From contig JAJFTS010000224.1 of NCBI GenBank assembly GCA_021372815.1, positions 1-40,180 of the forward strand: DNA of 40,180 nucleotides, in the 5' to 3' direction. Both the position numbers and the translations under genes were made by a program. Numbering within the stretch: the stretch's first letter is position 1; each line of letters begins with the position of its first letter. A model generated the notes under the pieces. The model was not told where the DNA came from, searched no databases, and worked only from the letters and a program-made list of their open reading frames with translations. Origin of the DNA: Deltaproteobacteria bacterium (GTDB lineage: Bacteria; Desulfobacterota; Syntrophia; Syntrophales; Smithellaceae). This document shows, piece by piece, positions 32,088-38,820 of the stretch.

Positions 32088-32592
32088 ATTTAAATTCTTC
32101 CTTCGGCTTTCTTTCCGCGCCGATCAGCACCAGCTTGGCGTCCGGCCACTGCTCAATGGCGTCACGGTCCAGCGATTTGACGATTTTAATTACCTCATCG
32201 AATCCATTGATTTCGCAGGCTTCGAGGGCATTGTGCGGGATGGTCACTTTATTTCCGACATTGCGAATCAGACTGCCGTTTTTCAGTTTGACAACATCCG
32301 TACCGTCAAATAGAATTTTCTTATTGAACTTCATTACCTGCATGAGTGCGGTAATAGCTGACTTCAGGAGAACCTCACGCGCCTCAAGCCGGAGAGCGTA
32401 TCTTTCCGTAACTTTGCGCATTTCAGTTTCAGCCTCGGCGCGAAGATCATTAATATCGGCGGTGCGGAGCTTGATTTCAGCTAGGCGGTTATCTGCATCA
32501 GCTTTAATTTCCTGGATTCCCGCCTTCGCGGGAATGACTCTTCTTTTTTTAACCGTTGAACCTTGAACATTGAACGTTGAACGTTTTTTCAT
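32050..32592 (-). CDS. gam: Gam-like host nuclease inhibitor
   Basis: A 180-residue protein. From residue ~30 on it matches the Mu Gam family: a long coiled coil (ADADNRLAEIKL..EAETEMRKVTERYALRLEAR..) and then a beta part with FDGTDVVKLKNGSLIRNVGNKVTI and FDEVIKIVKSLDRDAIEQWPDAKLVLI. Mu Gam binds DNA ends and protects them from host exonuclease. The first ~28 residues (RSTFNVQGSTV..RRVIPAKAGIQ) are translated from a heptad tract and a palindrome, so the original start was replaced by repeat DNA. Confidence 0.83.
   Translation of the reverse strand: MKKRSTFNVQGSTVKKRRVIPAKAGIQEIKADADNRLAEIKLRTADINDLRAEAETEMRKVTERYALRLEAREVLLKSAITALMQVMKFNKKILFDGTDVVKLKNGSLIRNVGNKVTIPHNALEACEINGFDEVIKIVKSLDRDAIEQWPDAKLVLIGAERKPKEEFKYDIKRDLQQNKI
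32512..32538. repeat. Palindromic repeat ('IPAKAGIQ' family), copy 3, inside gam
   Basis: CTGGATTCCCGC-CTT-CGCGGGAATGAC, stem ATTCCCGC/GCGGGAAT. It is read in frame as RVIPAKAGIQ near the N-terminus of Gam. Confidence 0.8.
32552..32587. repeat. Heptad repeat tract at the gam start
   Basis: Units CGTTGAA, CCTTGAA, CATTGAA, CGTTGAA; they encode the first ~11 residues of Gam (STFNVQGS). Confidence 0.85.
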
Positions 32593-32975
32593 CGCGTCTC
32601 CATTTCGATCTTGAGCTGGCCTAAATAATTCGGCAGGGTGGTCTTTTTCATGGCGGCGTTGCGCTTTAAAATTCGCAGTGCCCGGCGTTCGGTCTTGCGT
32701 AAGAAATCAGCCATTTCGCTTCCTGCCGCGGCCAGGTAATAGCCGCCGCCATTGGACGATGATGCCGAACAGATCGGCACGCCTTCGTTGCGCATGGCGG
32801 TAATCAGGTGCCTGATGGCGCGGGTGGAATTGACGTGATCTTCCCAGGGACGGTCAAAAACTTGATAATAAAGAGCCGTCATGGCAATCGCGTTAATCGC
32901 GCTGATATGTGTCGCCAGGCACGCTAGCAGCCTCTGCCGGTTTTCGGGTGTATCGATTAAATTATTCTTTTTCAT
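32589..32975 (-). CDS. Winged-helix-like early protein (128 aa)
   Basis: A 128-residue protein. The centre (STRAIRHLITAMRNEGVPICSASSSNGGGYYLA) has the pattern of a winged-helix wing with GGYYL as in phage DNA-binding proteins; the N-terminal half is helical. It lies between gemA and gam, with a GGAGGGAACAGGGA ribosome region. It probably binds DNA; target unknown. Confidence 0.6.
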   Translation of the reverse strand: MKKNNLIDTPENRQRLLACLATHISAINAIAMTALYYQVFDRPWEDHVNSTRAIRHLITAMRNEGVPICSASSSNGGGYYLAAAGSEMADFLRKTERRALRILKRNAAMKKTTLPNYLGQLKIEMETR

Positions 32976-33031
32976 TCCCTGTTCCCTCCGCTTTTATTTT
33001 TCCCAGGACGGCCAGAAGCCGTTCGAGTTTT

Positions 33032-33096
33032 AATGAGCCTGTGGCGTTTTGGACGCCCAAAGCGAATTATCCCTCCGGCGGAGCCGGGTAGGGATG
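33032..33096 (-). repeat. Dual-hairpin leader repeat, copy E (orphan)
   Basis: On the minus strand: ATCCC hairpin (loop TACCCGGCTCCGCCGGA), linker GGGATAATTCGCTTTG, hairpin GGCGT/ACGCC, then ACAGGCTCATT. Unlike the other copies no start codon follows; instead the downstream bases re-encode the end of GemA. Confidence 0.8.
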
Positions 33097-33594
33097 ACTC
33101 TCATCATCTTTTTTGATCTTGCCCAATACCGCCAATAATCTCTCAAGCTTTACGGAACTCTGACACCAGACAAGCTGCGACGTTCCGCAGATCTTCTCGG
33201 CCAGGCCGATCAGCCGCTTATCGCCGTTTTGTAATTCGCGTGCCGCCTGGACACAGCGGCCACGCAGCGCCACCAATCGTTCTTCCGACGCTCCCTTGTG
33301 CGGGCGTTTGATCTCCTTCCAGCCGTAATGCTTCAGGAGCTTGACCATCTTCTCAAGCTGGTCGATGGTCATATCCGCCGCCGTCGCCACCGCGAACGAG
33401 CGCAGAATCATCTCGTACTCGCCTTCGTTGAGCCGCATCTGCTGCTTGGCGATATGAATTTTGGCGAGCAGGCCGCGCCGTTGCTTGGTTTCCCGGTCCG
33501 TCAAAAGCTGCGGCGCGCCCTTGCGCTCGATGACTTCCAGGAGAAAATCAGTTCCTGGAATTTGGGTGGGCATTTGCGGATAACGTTGCATCAT
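33067..33594 (-). CDS. gemA: GemA-like regulator (Mu gp16 family)
   Basis: A 175-residue protein starting MMQRYPQMPTQ (33594), with AAGGAGAA before it. It carries the GemA signature: RRGLLAKIHIAKQQMRLNEGEYEMILRSF, then ATAADMTIDQLEKMVKLLKHYGWK. GemA of Mu affects host gene expression and DNA supercoiling. Its end (KLERLLAVLGKIKKDDESH..PPEG) lies in leader copy E. Just downstream (32985-33036) the same 13 residues KLERLLAVLGKIK are re-encoded with nearly all different codons, so the gene end was rebuilt. Confidence 0.85.
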   Translation of the reverse strand: MMQRYPQMPTQIPGTDFLLEVIERKGAPQLLTDRETKQRRGLLAKIHIAKQQMRLNEGEYEMILRSFAVATAADMTIDQLEKMVKLLKHYGWKEIKRPHKGASEERLVALRGRCVQAARELQNGDKRLIGLAEKICGTSQLVWCQSSVKLERLLAVLGKIKKDDESHPYPAPPEG

Positions 33595-33773
33595 GGCTTG
33601 ATATTCTCCTTCGATACATCGATACTGGCACCAAACAACACAAAGAATAAGAGGATAAAAAGGATGCCGATTATAAAAGGAAACCATTCAATCGGATATT
33701 TAGGGTAATATTTTACGCTGTCCAATAAGAAGTAGAACCCAAGTACACCGTAAATAATCATCAATGTCTTCAT
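33591..33773 (-). CDS. Small membrane protein (60 aa)
   Basis: A 60-residue hydrophobic peptide with two membrane segments (MKTLMIIYGVLGFYFLL; WFPFIIGILFILLFFVLFGASI). It overlaps gemA and the 174-residue gene by four bases each (ATGA), so its translation is coupled. No function assigned. Confidence 0.65.
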   Translation of the reverse strand: MKTLMIIYGVLGFYFLLDSVKYYPKYPIEWFPFIIGILFILLFFVLFGASIDVSKENIKP

Positions 33774-34294
33774 CTCGGCTTCTCCAGGTTAAATTTGTCC
33801 CGGTTGACAATGTGCCAGACGGTCTCGCGTCCGCCGCCGGTCAGATTTCGGCGTGAAATCGCCTGTAAATATCCGTCTTTAGAGAGTTTACGGGCAATCT
33901 TATCAAGGTAATTCCTGTCTTTTAAATGCGTCAGGCGCTTGATATCCGTCATTGAAAATGTTCCGGATACGTACATCGCTTTGAATATTTTTTTATTGAT
34001 AATGTCTTTAAGTTCCCGGTTAAAATCTGGCACATAAATAAAGTAGCGATGTTTCCGGTTTTTGTATGTAATAACCTTGACTTCGCCGCGCTTAATGAAA
34101 TCCTTGAGCGCGTCGCGCATTCTCGCGCGGTCATTTAAAATGATCGGAATCTCGCCGGTCACCTGCATAATAGCCAGGGCATAGCCCATTTCTTTCGTTG
34201 TGAATTTCCGCTCGGTTATTGTGCCCTTGCGCGCCTTCATCCAGTCGCGCATGATCGTGGCCACGCCGGTCTTAGGAATTTTTGATGCAGTCAT
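33770..34294 (-). CDS. DNA-binding helix-turn-helix protein (174 aa)
   Basis: A 174-residue basic protein with two helical DNA-binding candidates: YALAIMQVTGEIPIILNDRARMRDALKDFIKRGEVKVI (about 38-75) and GTFSMTDIKRLTHLKDRNYLDKIARKLSKDGYL (about 110-142). It overlaps the MuB-like gene by 23 bases. Likely an early regulator or transposition accessory factor. Confidence 0.65.
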   Translation of the reverse strand: MTASKIPKTGVATIMRDWMKARKGTITERKFTTKEMGYALAIMQVTGEIPIILNDRARMRDALKDFIKRGEVKVITYKNRKHRYFIYVPDFNRELKDIINKKIFKAMYVSGTFSMTDIKRLTHLKDRNYLDKIARKLSKDGYLQAISRRNLTGGGRETVWHIVNRDKFNLEKPR

Positions 34295-34961
34295 TGACCA
34301 TCTCCACTGTGATTTCTTTGGCGCTGCTGGCCTTCATGGCGCGCTCGACGGATACGGCCACGGTCAGTACCGGCCTCCAGTCGCCTTTCGCGTAATGATG
34401 GATGGCTGTGGCGACGTCCGCACCGATTTTCTGGCCGAGGGCGGAACGGAAATAATAGGTAATGTCCGGCTGATTGATGGACGCGAATTCCAGGCGATGG
34501 CGGACACGGCTGGATAACCTCCGGCGCGAGCCGAGCTTGCCTTTGAGTTCGTCTTCACCGATCAGCATAATCGGGCAGGCGAAGCGCTCATTGACGTTGC
34601 GGAGCATTTCGAGGCAGGCCATCTGCAGAAGATCGGCTTCATCGATCATGATCAGGCGGCGGCTCTTTTTCATGGCCTCACCGATCACGCCCAGGCACGC
34701 GTCGGAGCGGGAAGGGCGGACGCCGTCCAGTTCAAACGCGATTTCGCGCAGGATCATGGCGGGCGTGCGGATGTTCATCGGCGGGATGTAAATGGCGTCG
34801 GAGTTGACGGCATAATGCTTGGCCGCCTCCGTCTTGCCGCGTCCTGCCGGGCCGGTGATCATCGCCAGTGACGGACCGATCAACGACGCCGCCGACGTTA
34901 AGTCGTTGCAGACCCTTTCAAATTGCTTTGTGTTTCCGGTTTCAACAAACTCATTCTTCAT
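34272..34961 (-). CDS. MuB-like AAA+ ATPase (transposition target selector)
   Basis: A 229-residue ATPase with Walker A GPAGRGKT (37-44) and Walker B RLIMIDEAD (102-110). Sensor-type motifs follow (LGSRRRLSSRVRHRLEF). In Mu, protein B binds target DNA, activates transposase A and gives target immunity. It lies downstream of the transposase and of the orphan 77-residue gene. This version is shorter than Mu B (312 residues) and lacks its N-terminal extension, as in related IstB/TniB-like ATPases. Confidence 0.9.
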   Translation of the reverse strand: MKNEFVETGNTKQFERVCNDLTSAASLIGPSLAMITGPAGRGKTEAAKHYAVNSDAIYIPPMNIRTPAMILREIAFELDGVRPSRSDACLGVIGEAMKKSRRLIMIDEADLLQMACLEMLRNVNERFACPIMLIGEDELKGKLGSRRRLSSRVRHRLEFASINQPDITYYFRSALGQKIGADVATAIHHYAKGDWRPVLTVAVSVERAMKASSAKEITVEMVNDCIKNS

Positions 34962-34988
34962 CTTTTATTTTCTCCTGTGGGTTAATTT

Positions 34989-35016
34989 GTCATTCCCGAC
35001 CTGATCGGGAATCCAG
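34989..35016. repeat. Palindromic repeat ('IPAKAGIQ' family), copy 4
   Basis: GTCATTCCCGA-CCTGA-TCGGGAATCCAG, stem ATTCCCGA/TCGGGAAT. It lies between the MuB-like gene and the 77-residue gene. Confidence 0.8.
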
Positions 35017-35018
35017 TA

Positions 35019-35252
35019 TTATTGTTTTAATAGGCCAGCATCCGCAATGAGCGCGTTCCATTTCTGACTGTTTTGTGCATTACAAATAAATTCTTTATTT
35101 GAATCAAAAACACCGAGATCGGCATTATTTATTGAATCGTCAGGCATAACTAAAACCGAATCACCTACGAATTTTTGCAGCCGGGCATCTTCATAAATAA
35201 GACCATTAAAACTTACTATCCCGCCTCGTTGCACTTTTCGTTTTTCCATCAT
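35019..35252 (-). CDS. Orphan Mu transposase C-terminal-like domain protein (77 aa)
   Basis: A 77-residue protein: RGGIVSFNGLIYEDARLQ..VGDSVLVMPDDSINNADLGVFDSNKEFICNA. This follows the small beta-barrel that ends the core of Mu-type transposases (consensus 'G-x-I-x-F-N-x-x-x-Y ... V ... V-x-D ... F-I-C'). The full transposase next door has its own copy (about residues 565-605). A stand-alone copy could bind or modulate the transposase or MuB, but it could also be a remnant. AGGAGG-type site present before the start. Confidence 0.65.
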   Translation of the reverse strand: MMEKRKVQRGGIVSFNGLIYEDARLQKFVGDSVLVMPDDSINNADLGVFDSNKEFICNAQNSQKWNALIADAGLLKQ

Positions 35253-35268
35253 CTCCTCCTGTGTTTTT

Positions 35269-35302
35269 TAACCTTGAACTTAGAACTTTGAACGTTGAAC
35301 CT
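35269..35302. repeat. Heptad repeat tract before the orphan gene
   Basis: Units CTTGAAC, TTAGAAC, TTTGAAC, GTTGAAC in the gap between transposase and the orphan gene. Confidence 0.85.
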
Positions 35303-37573
35303 TTATCCGTTCGCCTCCGCCAGATACTCCCGCTCAAACTCCCATCTGTCGCGGGCTTCCGGCGTCATGGTTGCTTCGTAATTATCCATCCAGGCTTTGT
35401 CTTCGTCACTGATGGTGCCGTCCACATACGCCTTGATGCTCCACTCGTGCCGGTCAACGTCGTTGAGCCAGAACTCCGGACGCGGCCCGGCCAGTTGTTT
35501 CTTCGATTTCGCGGGAAGCCGGTTCATGTCTTCGAGCAAGCGCACTTCATTGTCGAGTTGCTCCTGTGTAATCGGCTTATTAAGTTCCTTATTTTCAATA
35601 GCTTTTCGCTTCTTTTCGGTCCCGATCAGCGCGGCCACACGTTCGGCCTCCGGAACGGTAGAATATTGTCTGAAATCGGGCGCGATAGACGATATTTTTC
35701 GGAATTCGTCGGCAAATCTGCGCCGTCGTTCGCGTTTTTCGGCGATCTTTTTCGAGGCCAGGTCGGCGTCGATCATGCTGCTGCGCTCGACGGGATAGGC
35801 CGTGCAGACGTATTTTCCGCCCTGGTAGACGTGGCATTCGGCGTATGTCATGGGATTGTAGCGGATATCCACGCGCTGTTTGTGCATGGATATGAGCGCG
35901 TCGGCCACGTAGAACTCGTTATTGAGGGCGATCATTCCTTTATTAATGATGCGGCTGTCTCTGGCTAGGAAGAGAAGGTCGGCGGCGGCATTGGACATCA
36001 TGCGCGGACGCCAGTTATCATTATTATAACAGGCGCGCAGGCAGTCATACGGCGTCGCTTCTTTCGGTTTCGGCATCCATACCCATTCCGACCGCACTCC
36101 GCGGTGCGTCTTTTGTGTGTTGTAGTAATTGCACGCCCAGAACAGCGCCAGGGCGAACTCGCGGGCCGTTAATAGTTTGCCCTGTTCAGCCAACTTTTGC
36201 GCTTCAGCCTGGTCGATATCCTGCCAGTGAATGTCTTCGTTCATTTTTTTGGTGTGCCCGGGCAGGAGCATCACGGAGGCCATGACTTCTTCCAGCCGGT
36301 TAAAGGTTCCCTCGATCATTTTCGCTTTCGCATTTTTTACGATGGCTTTTTTGTGGGTTCCCGGCATCAGGCAGCATGGACGGATGTCTTCCGCGTCCAC
36401 ATCGAGCGTATCGGTGATCAGCTCGTCAGTGCGTTCCCACTCCATCCCATGCGAGCGCAGGTTGGCGAGGATCGAGGTGACAAAGCGGCTGATCTCCGGC
36501 TTGCCGTTGTCGGTATAAATACTGCCGAACGCGCCGAAGTAGGAAACGCCCATGCGCAGGGCCAGGCCGATCAGCCAGGCATCGTATTTTTTATCGACAG
36601 CCGCGCCGTAAATGACGCGGGTGCGCAGATCCTGCCAGAGATAACCTTCCGGCCGGAAGATCTCGCCGGTCTCCTCATCCATGACCCAGCGGTCGAAGCG
36701 GTGCTGGTCGCCGACAAGGATCTGGAAGGGCGCGAGATCTGAATAATCGCGCAGGATCGGCGGTAAAATATTGTCCAGGGCACGCAATCCGCCGCGCTGC
36801 ATGGCCTCCAGGGCCGGGTTCCAGCGTTTCTCAAACCACCAGTTGGCGGATTCATAACCGCCGATGTCCCAGCCGCGGCGGTGAGCCTCGATAACCAGGC
36901 AATTCCGGTATAAATCGACGCGATTTGCGTCCCGGTGCTCGCGTTTTCCACATAATGATACCCAAAAATCAATGGCTTCCGGCGTCCATTTCCGGGGCGA
37001 ATCGGCATACGATTTGGTGTGTCTCAGCCCCGCAATGCCCTTTTTTTCGTACTTTTTGATCCATCTGTAGATGGATTGCCACTGAACCGCGTGCCGCATG
37101 GCGACGGATTCGATCCATTTGCGCTTGCCGCCGTTCCAGTTGCGCGGCATGGCTTCTGATTCCCTTATGATCGCCATGATTTTCGCGATGCGCGGATCCA
37201 CCAGATCCTGCTCGTTGACGGCGGTGTCCCGGTCATAACCTTTTCCGCCCGTGGAGATGACGTCAAGGGCTTTGGTCATGTCGCAGGTGGCCAGAAATTC
37301 ATCCGCGCCGGTGTGCTTCGAGATCATGGCCGCGGCCGCGGCCGGTTTGAGCGCCGGGAGAAGTTCAGGTTTCACCCCTTCCTTATTTATTATAGCCTGC
37401 TGAACGTCGGCCGGCAGGGACGTGATGGGATATTTTTTGGTCTTTCCGCCGCGCCCGTTTCCGGCTTCTTCAATATAAGCCCAGGCCTCTTTTCGAGCGC
37501 GAATCTCGACCATCCGTTGAGATTTATTTATAATTTCAGATATTTCTTTCGCTGTAAAAGTCCGGTCTGACAT
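35303..37573 (-). CDS. MuA-like DDE transposase
   Basis: A 756-residue transposase that excises and integrates the phage by replicative transposition. N-terminus (5-30): FTAKEISEIINKSQRMVEIRA, a MuA-like winged helix. A second helix-turn-helix follows around 150-190. The catalytic domain has D289 (VGDQHRFD), D355 (YTDNGKPE) and E421 (KMIEGTFNRLEE). A beta-barrel (about 560-610) and a charged C-terminal tail follow, the latter in the position of MuA's B-interacting region. Length matches MuA (663) with an extended tail. The ATG overlaps the stop of the 56-residue gene (TAATG), so translation is coupled. Confidence 0.94.
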   Translation of the reverse strand: MSDRTFTAKEISEIINKSQRMVEIRARKEAWAYIEEAGNGRGGKTKKYPITSLPADVQQAIINKEGVKPELLPALKPAAAAAMISKHTGADEFLATCDMTKALDVISTGGKGYDRDTAVNEQDLVDPRIAKIMAIIRESEAMPRNWNGGKRKWIESVAMRHAVQWQSIYRWIKKYEKKGIAGLRHTKSYADSPRKWTPEAIDFWVSLCGKREHRDANRVDLYRNCLVIEAHRRGWDIGGYESANWWFEKRWNPALEAMQRGGLRALDNILPPILRDYSDLAPFQILVGDQHRFDRWVMDEETGEIFRPEGYLWQDLRTRVIYGAAVDKKYDAWLIGLALRMGVSYFGAFGSIYTDNGKPEISRFVTSILANLRSHGMEWERTDELITDTLDVDAEDIRPCCLMPGTHKKAIVKNAKAKMIEGTFNRLEEVMASVMLLPGHTKKMNEDIHWQDIDQAEAQKLAEQGKLLTAREFALALFWACNYYNTQKTHRGVRSEWVWMPKPKEATPYDCLRACYNNDNWRPRMMSNAAADLLFLARDSRIINKGMIALNNEFYVADALISMHKQRVDIRYNPMTYAECHVYQGGKYVCTAYPVERSSMIDADLASKKIAEKRERRRRFADEFRKISSIAPDFRQYSTVPEAERVAALIGTEKKRKAIENKELNKPITQEQLDNEVRLLEDMNRLPAKSKKQLAGPRPEFWLNDVDRHEWSIKAYVDGTISDEDKAWMDNYEATMTPEARDRWEFEREYLAEANG

Positions 37574-37743
37574 TAGTTCACCTTAATTTTATTAATAATT
37601 CCAAAAATATCCTTACTGGTCAGGCAAATAAGGAAAAGAAAAAGTATTAAAATAAAGATGCGTTTCTGATTGATGGGCGAATCCAACCACTCGAATAATT
37701 GGATAATCAGATCCCTTTTTGGAGCCCTCAATAAAATTGACAT
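37573..37743 (-). CDS. Small membrane protein coupled to transposase (56 aa)
   Basis: A 56-residue frame (MSILLRAPKRDLIIQLFEWL..) with a basic N-terminus and one membrane segment (RIFILILFLFLICL, about 28-41). Its ATG overlaps the stop of the early regulator (TAATG) and its stop overlaps the transposase ATG (TAATG), so it is linked on both sides. Two such junctions argue that it is real. Role unknown; a membrane peptide in this spot could control transposase expression. Confidence 0.65.
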   Translation of the reverse strand: MSILLRAPKRDLIIQLFEWLDSPINQKRIFILILFLFLICLTSKDIFGIINKIKVN

Positions 37744-38213
37744 TATTTTCCCTCCATCTCTTTAAGGAATAACATCCGTTTTCTCTTCTCCGCACCCTTC
37801 CGGCTGATTTCCTCTTCCAGTTTCTGGATCTCTGCCCGCAGTGCCTCCGGCCCTGGGAGGACAAACACACCAACCTGCATACCTAATAGCTTCAGCGGCT
37901 CCGTGTAGTTCACCGTGTCGCAGAACGCTGGTAAAAAAATAGCTGGAAAGCGGTGTCCTTCTTTGGACTCCGCCGTCCAGCTATCCAGCATAGTTTTAGT
38001 GATGTCCGTCCCTGTTAATTCCGACATCCGGGCAGCGATCTGGTATCGGGATAATGGGCATTTCTTAATCCCTTCATTGACCGATTCGCGGAAGCGACGG
38101 TCAATATCCATACTTCCCTCAATCGGCTGTTTTGTTTCCGATTCGTGATATCGTGCCACAAGATCAAGAATTGATGTCTGTGCCGGGTCTATTCTTTGTT
38201 TGAATTTAGCCAT
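37743..38213 (-). CDS. Early regulator, DNA-binding (156 aa)
   Basis: A 156-residue protein starting MAKFKQRIDPAQTS at 38213 (AAAGAG before it). It contains PLSRYQIAARMSELTGTDITKTMLDSWTAES.., a helix-turn-helix (about 55-85) also found in Mu-like early proteins placed between Ner and transposase. The C-terminus is coiled and charged (EALRAEIQKLEEEISRKGAEKRKRM). It may help control the early operon or stimulate transposition. Confidence 0.7.
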   Translation of the reverse strand: MAKFKQRIDPAQTSILDLVARYHESETKQPIEGSMDIDRRFRESVNEGIKKCPLSRYQIAARMSELTGTDITKTMLDSWTAESKEGHRFPAIFLPAFCDTVNYTEPLKLLGMQVGVFVLPGPEALRAEIQKLEEEISRKGAEKRKRMLFLKEMEGK

Positions 38214-38301
38214 TGAAAACACTCTTTTTATAATGTATATTTCAGATAAAGGTTATTTTATGTTCACAATCCTCATATATATAAAGGAAGCGCTCCTCCG
38301 G

Positions 38302-38592
38302 TTATGCCGCCGCCTTTCGATGCCAGACAACCATCCGACGTCCGCGTCGCGGTTCGCCATAAAGATAAATTTCCGGCCAAATTTCTTTCACATCATGCTT
38401 TACCGCTTCCGCAATAGCCTTATGCACCCGTTGAGAATTTGTGCGTCCCCTAACAGTGTCGCTAACTGTCGTCGCGCTAATATTCAGTTCACGGGCGATT
38501 GCCGCTTGATTCACTGGACTTTCGTCAAGCGCTTCCTGAATCTGTTCTTTCGTCCAGTTTTTTACTTTTCTTGTGATAGGGCGTTTGTTCAT
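38302..38592 (-). CDS. ner: Ner-like early repressor
   Basis: A 96-residue DNA-binding protein starting MNKRPITRKVKNW at 38592, with GGAG at proper spacing. The core QAAIARELNISATTVSDTVRGRTNSQRVHKAIAEAVKHDVKEIWPEIY is the Ner/Nlp helix-turn-helix. In Mu, Ner turns down both the repressor and early promoters after induction. First gene of the early operon, divergent from the repressor. Confidence is high for the family. Confidence 0.88.
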   Translation of the reverse strand: MNKRPITRKVKNWTKEQIQEALDESPVNQAAIARELNISATTVSDTVRGRTNSQRVHKAIAEAVKHDVKEIWPEIYLYGEPRRGRRMVVWHRKAAA

Positions 38593-38626
38593 TTTTTTGA
38601 ACTCCATATTAGGCTTATTGATTATG

Positions 38627-38655
38627 CTTATAAACCGATTAAATGCCTAAGTCAA
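38627..38655 (-). promoter_or_regulatory. Early promoter (Pe-like)
   Basis: On the minus strand: TTGACT (38650-38655), 17-base spacer, TATAAG (38627-38632). It drives ner and the transposition genes. The operator cluster lies about 90 bases upstream. Confidence 0.75.
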
Positions 38656-38740
38656 GCATTTTTTCGATTTCGGACTATATTTTTTGAAATAATAGACACT
38701 GATAACACTAAATTATTGATATTATATAATAATACGTCAA

Positions 38741-38790
38741 TTTCGCAGTATTTCGCAGTTCATTTCGCAGTTGATCGCTTAACAGCGAAA
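38741..38790. promoter_or_regulatory. Operator cluster (TTTCGCAG repeats)
   Basis: Three direct copies of TTTCGCAG (38741, 38751, 38763) and one inverted copy with one change (CAGCGAAA, 38783-38790). Spacing is 10 and 12 bases, about one helical turn. It lies downstream of the probable repressor -10 box, so repressor or Ner binding there could block repressor transcription. Confidence 0.8.
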
Positions 38791-38820
38791 TGTGTTTATT
38801 AATATTTTTAAGGTGATTAT

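Larger units (their letters stand above)
38608..38820. promoter_or_regulatory. Immunity control region
   Basis: 213 bases between divergent repressor and ner genes. It holds the early promoter (38627-38655), an AT-rich stretch with a possible repressor -10 (TATAAT near 38724-38729) and the TTTCGCAG operator cluster. The -35 of the repressor promoter is not clear. The repressor start is preceded by AAGGTGATT. Confidence 0.75.

Noticed and set aside
7561..35302. Heptad tracts as CRISPR arrays
   Set aside because: Units are 7 bases without spacers, and no cas genes are present.
37613..37873. Minus-strand frame of 86 codons
   Set aside because: It overlaps the early regulator end; the 56-codon frame with two TAATG junctions explains the region better.
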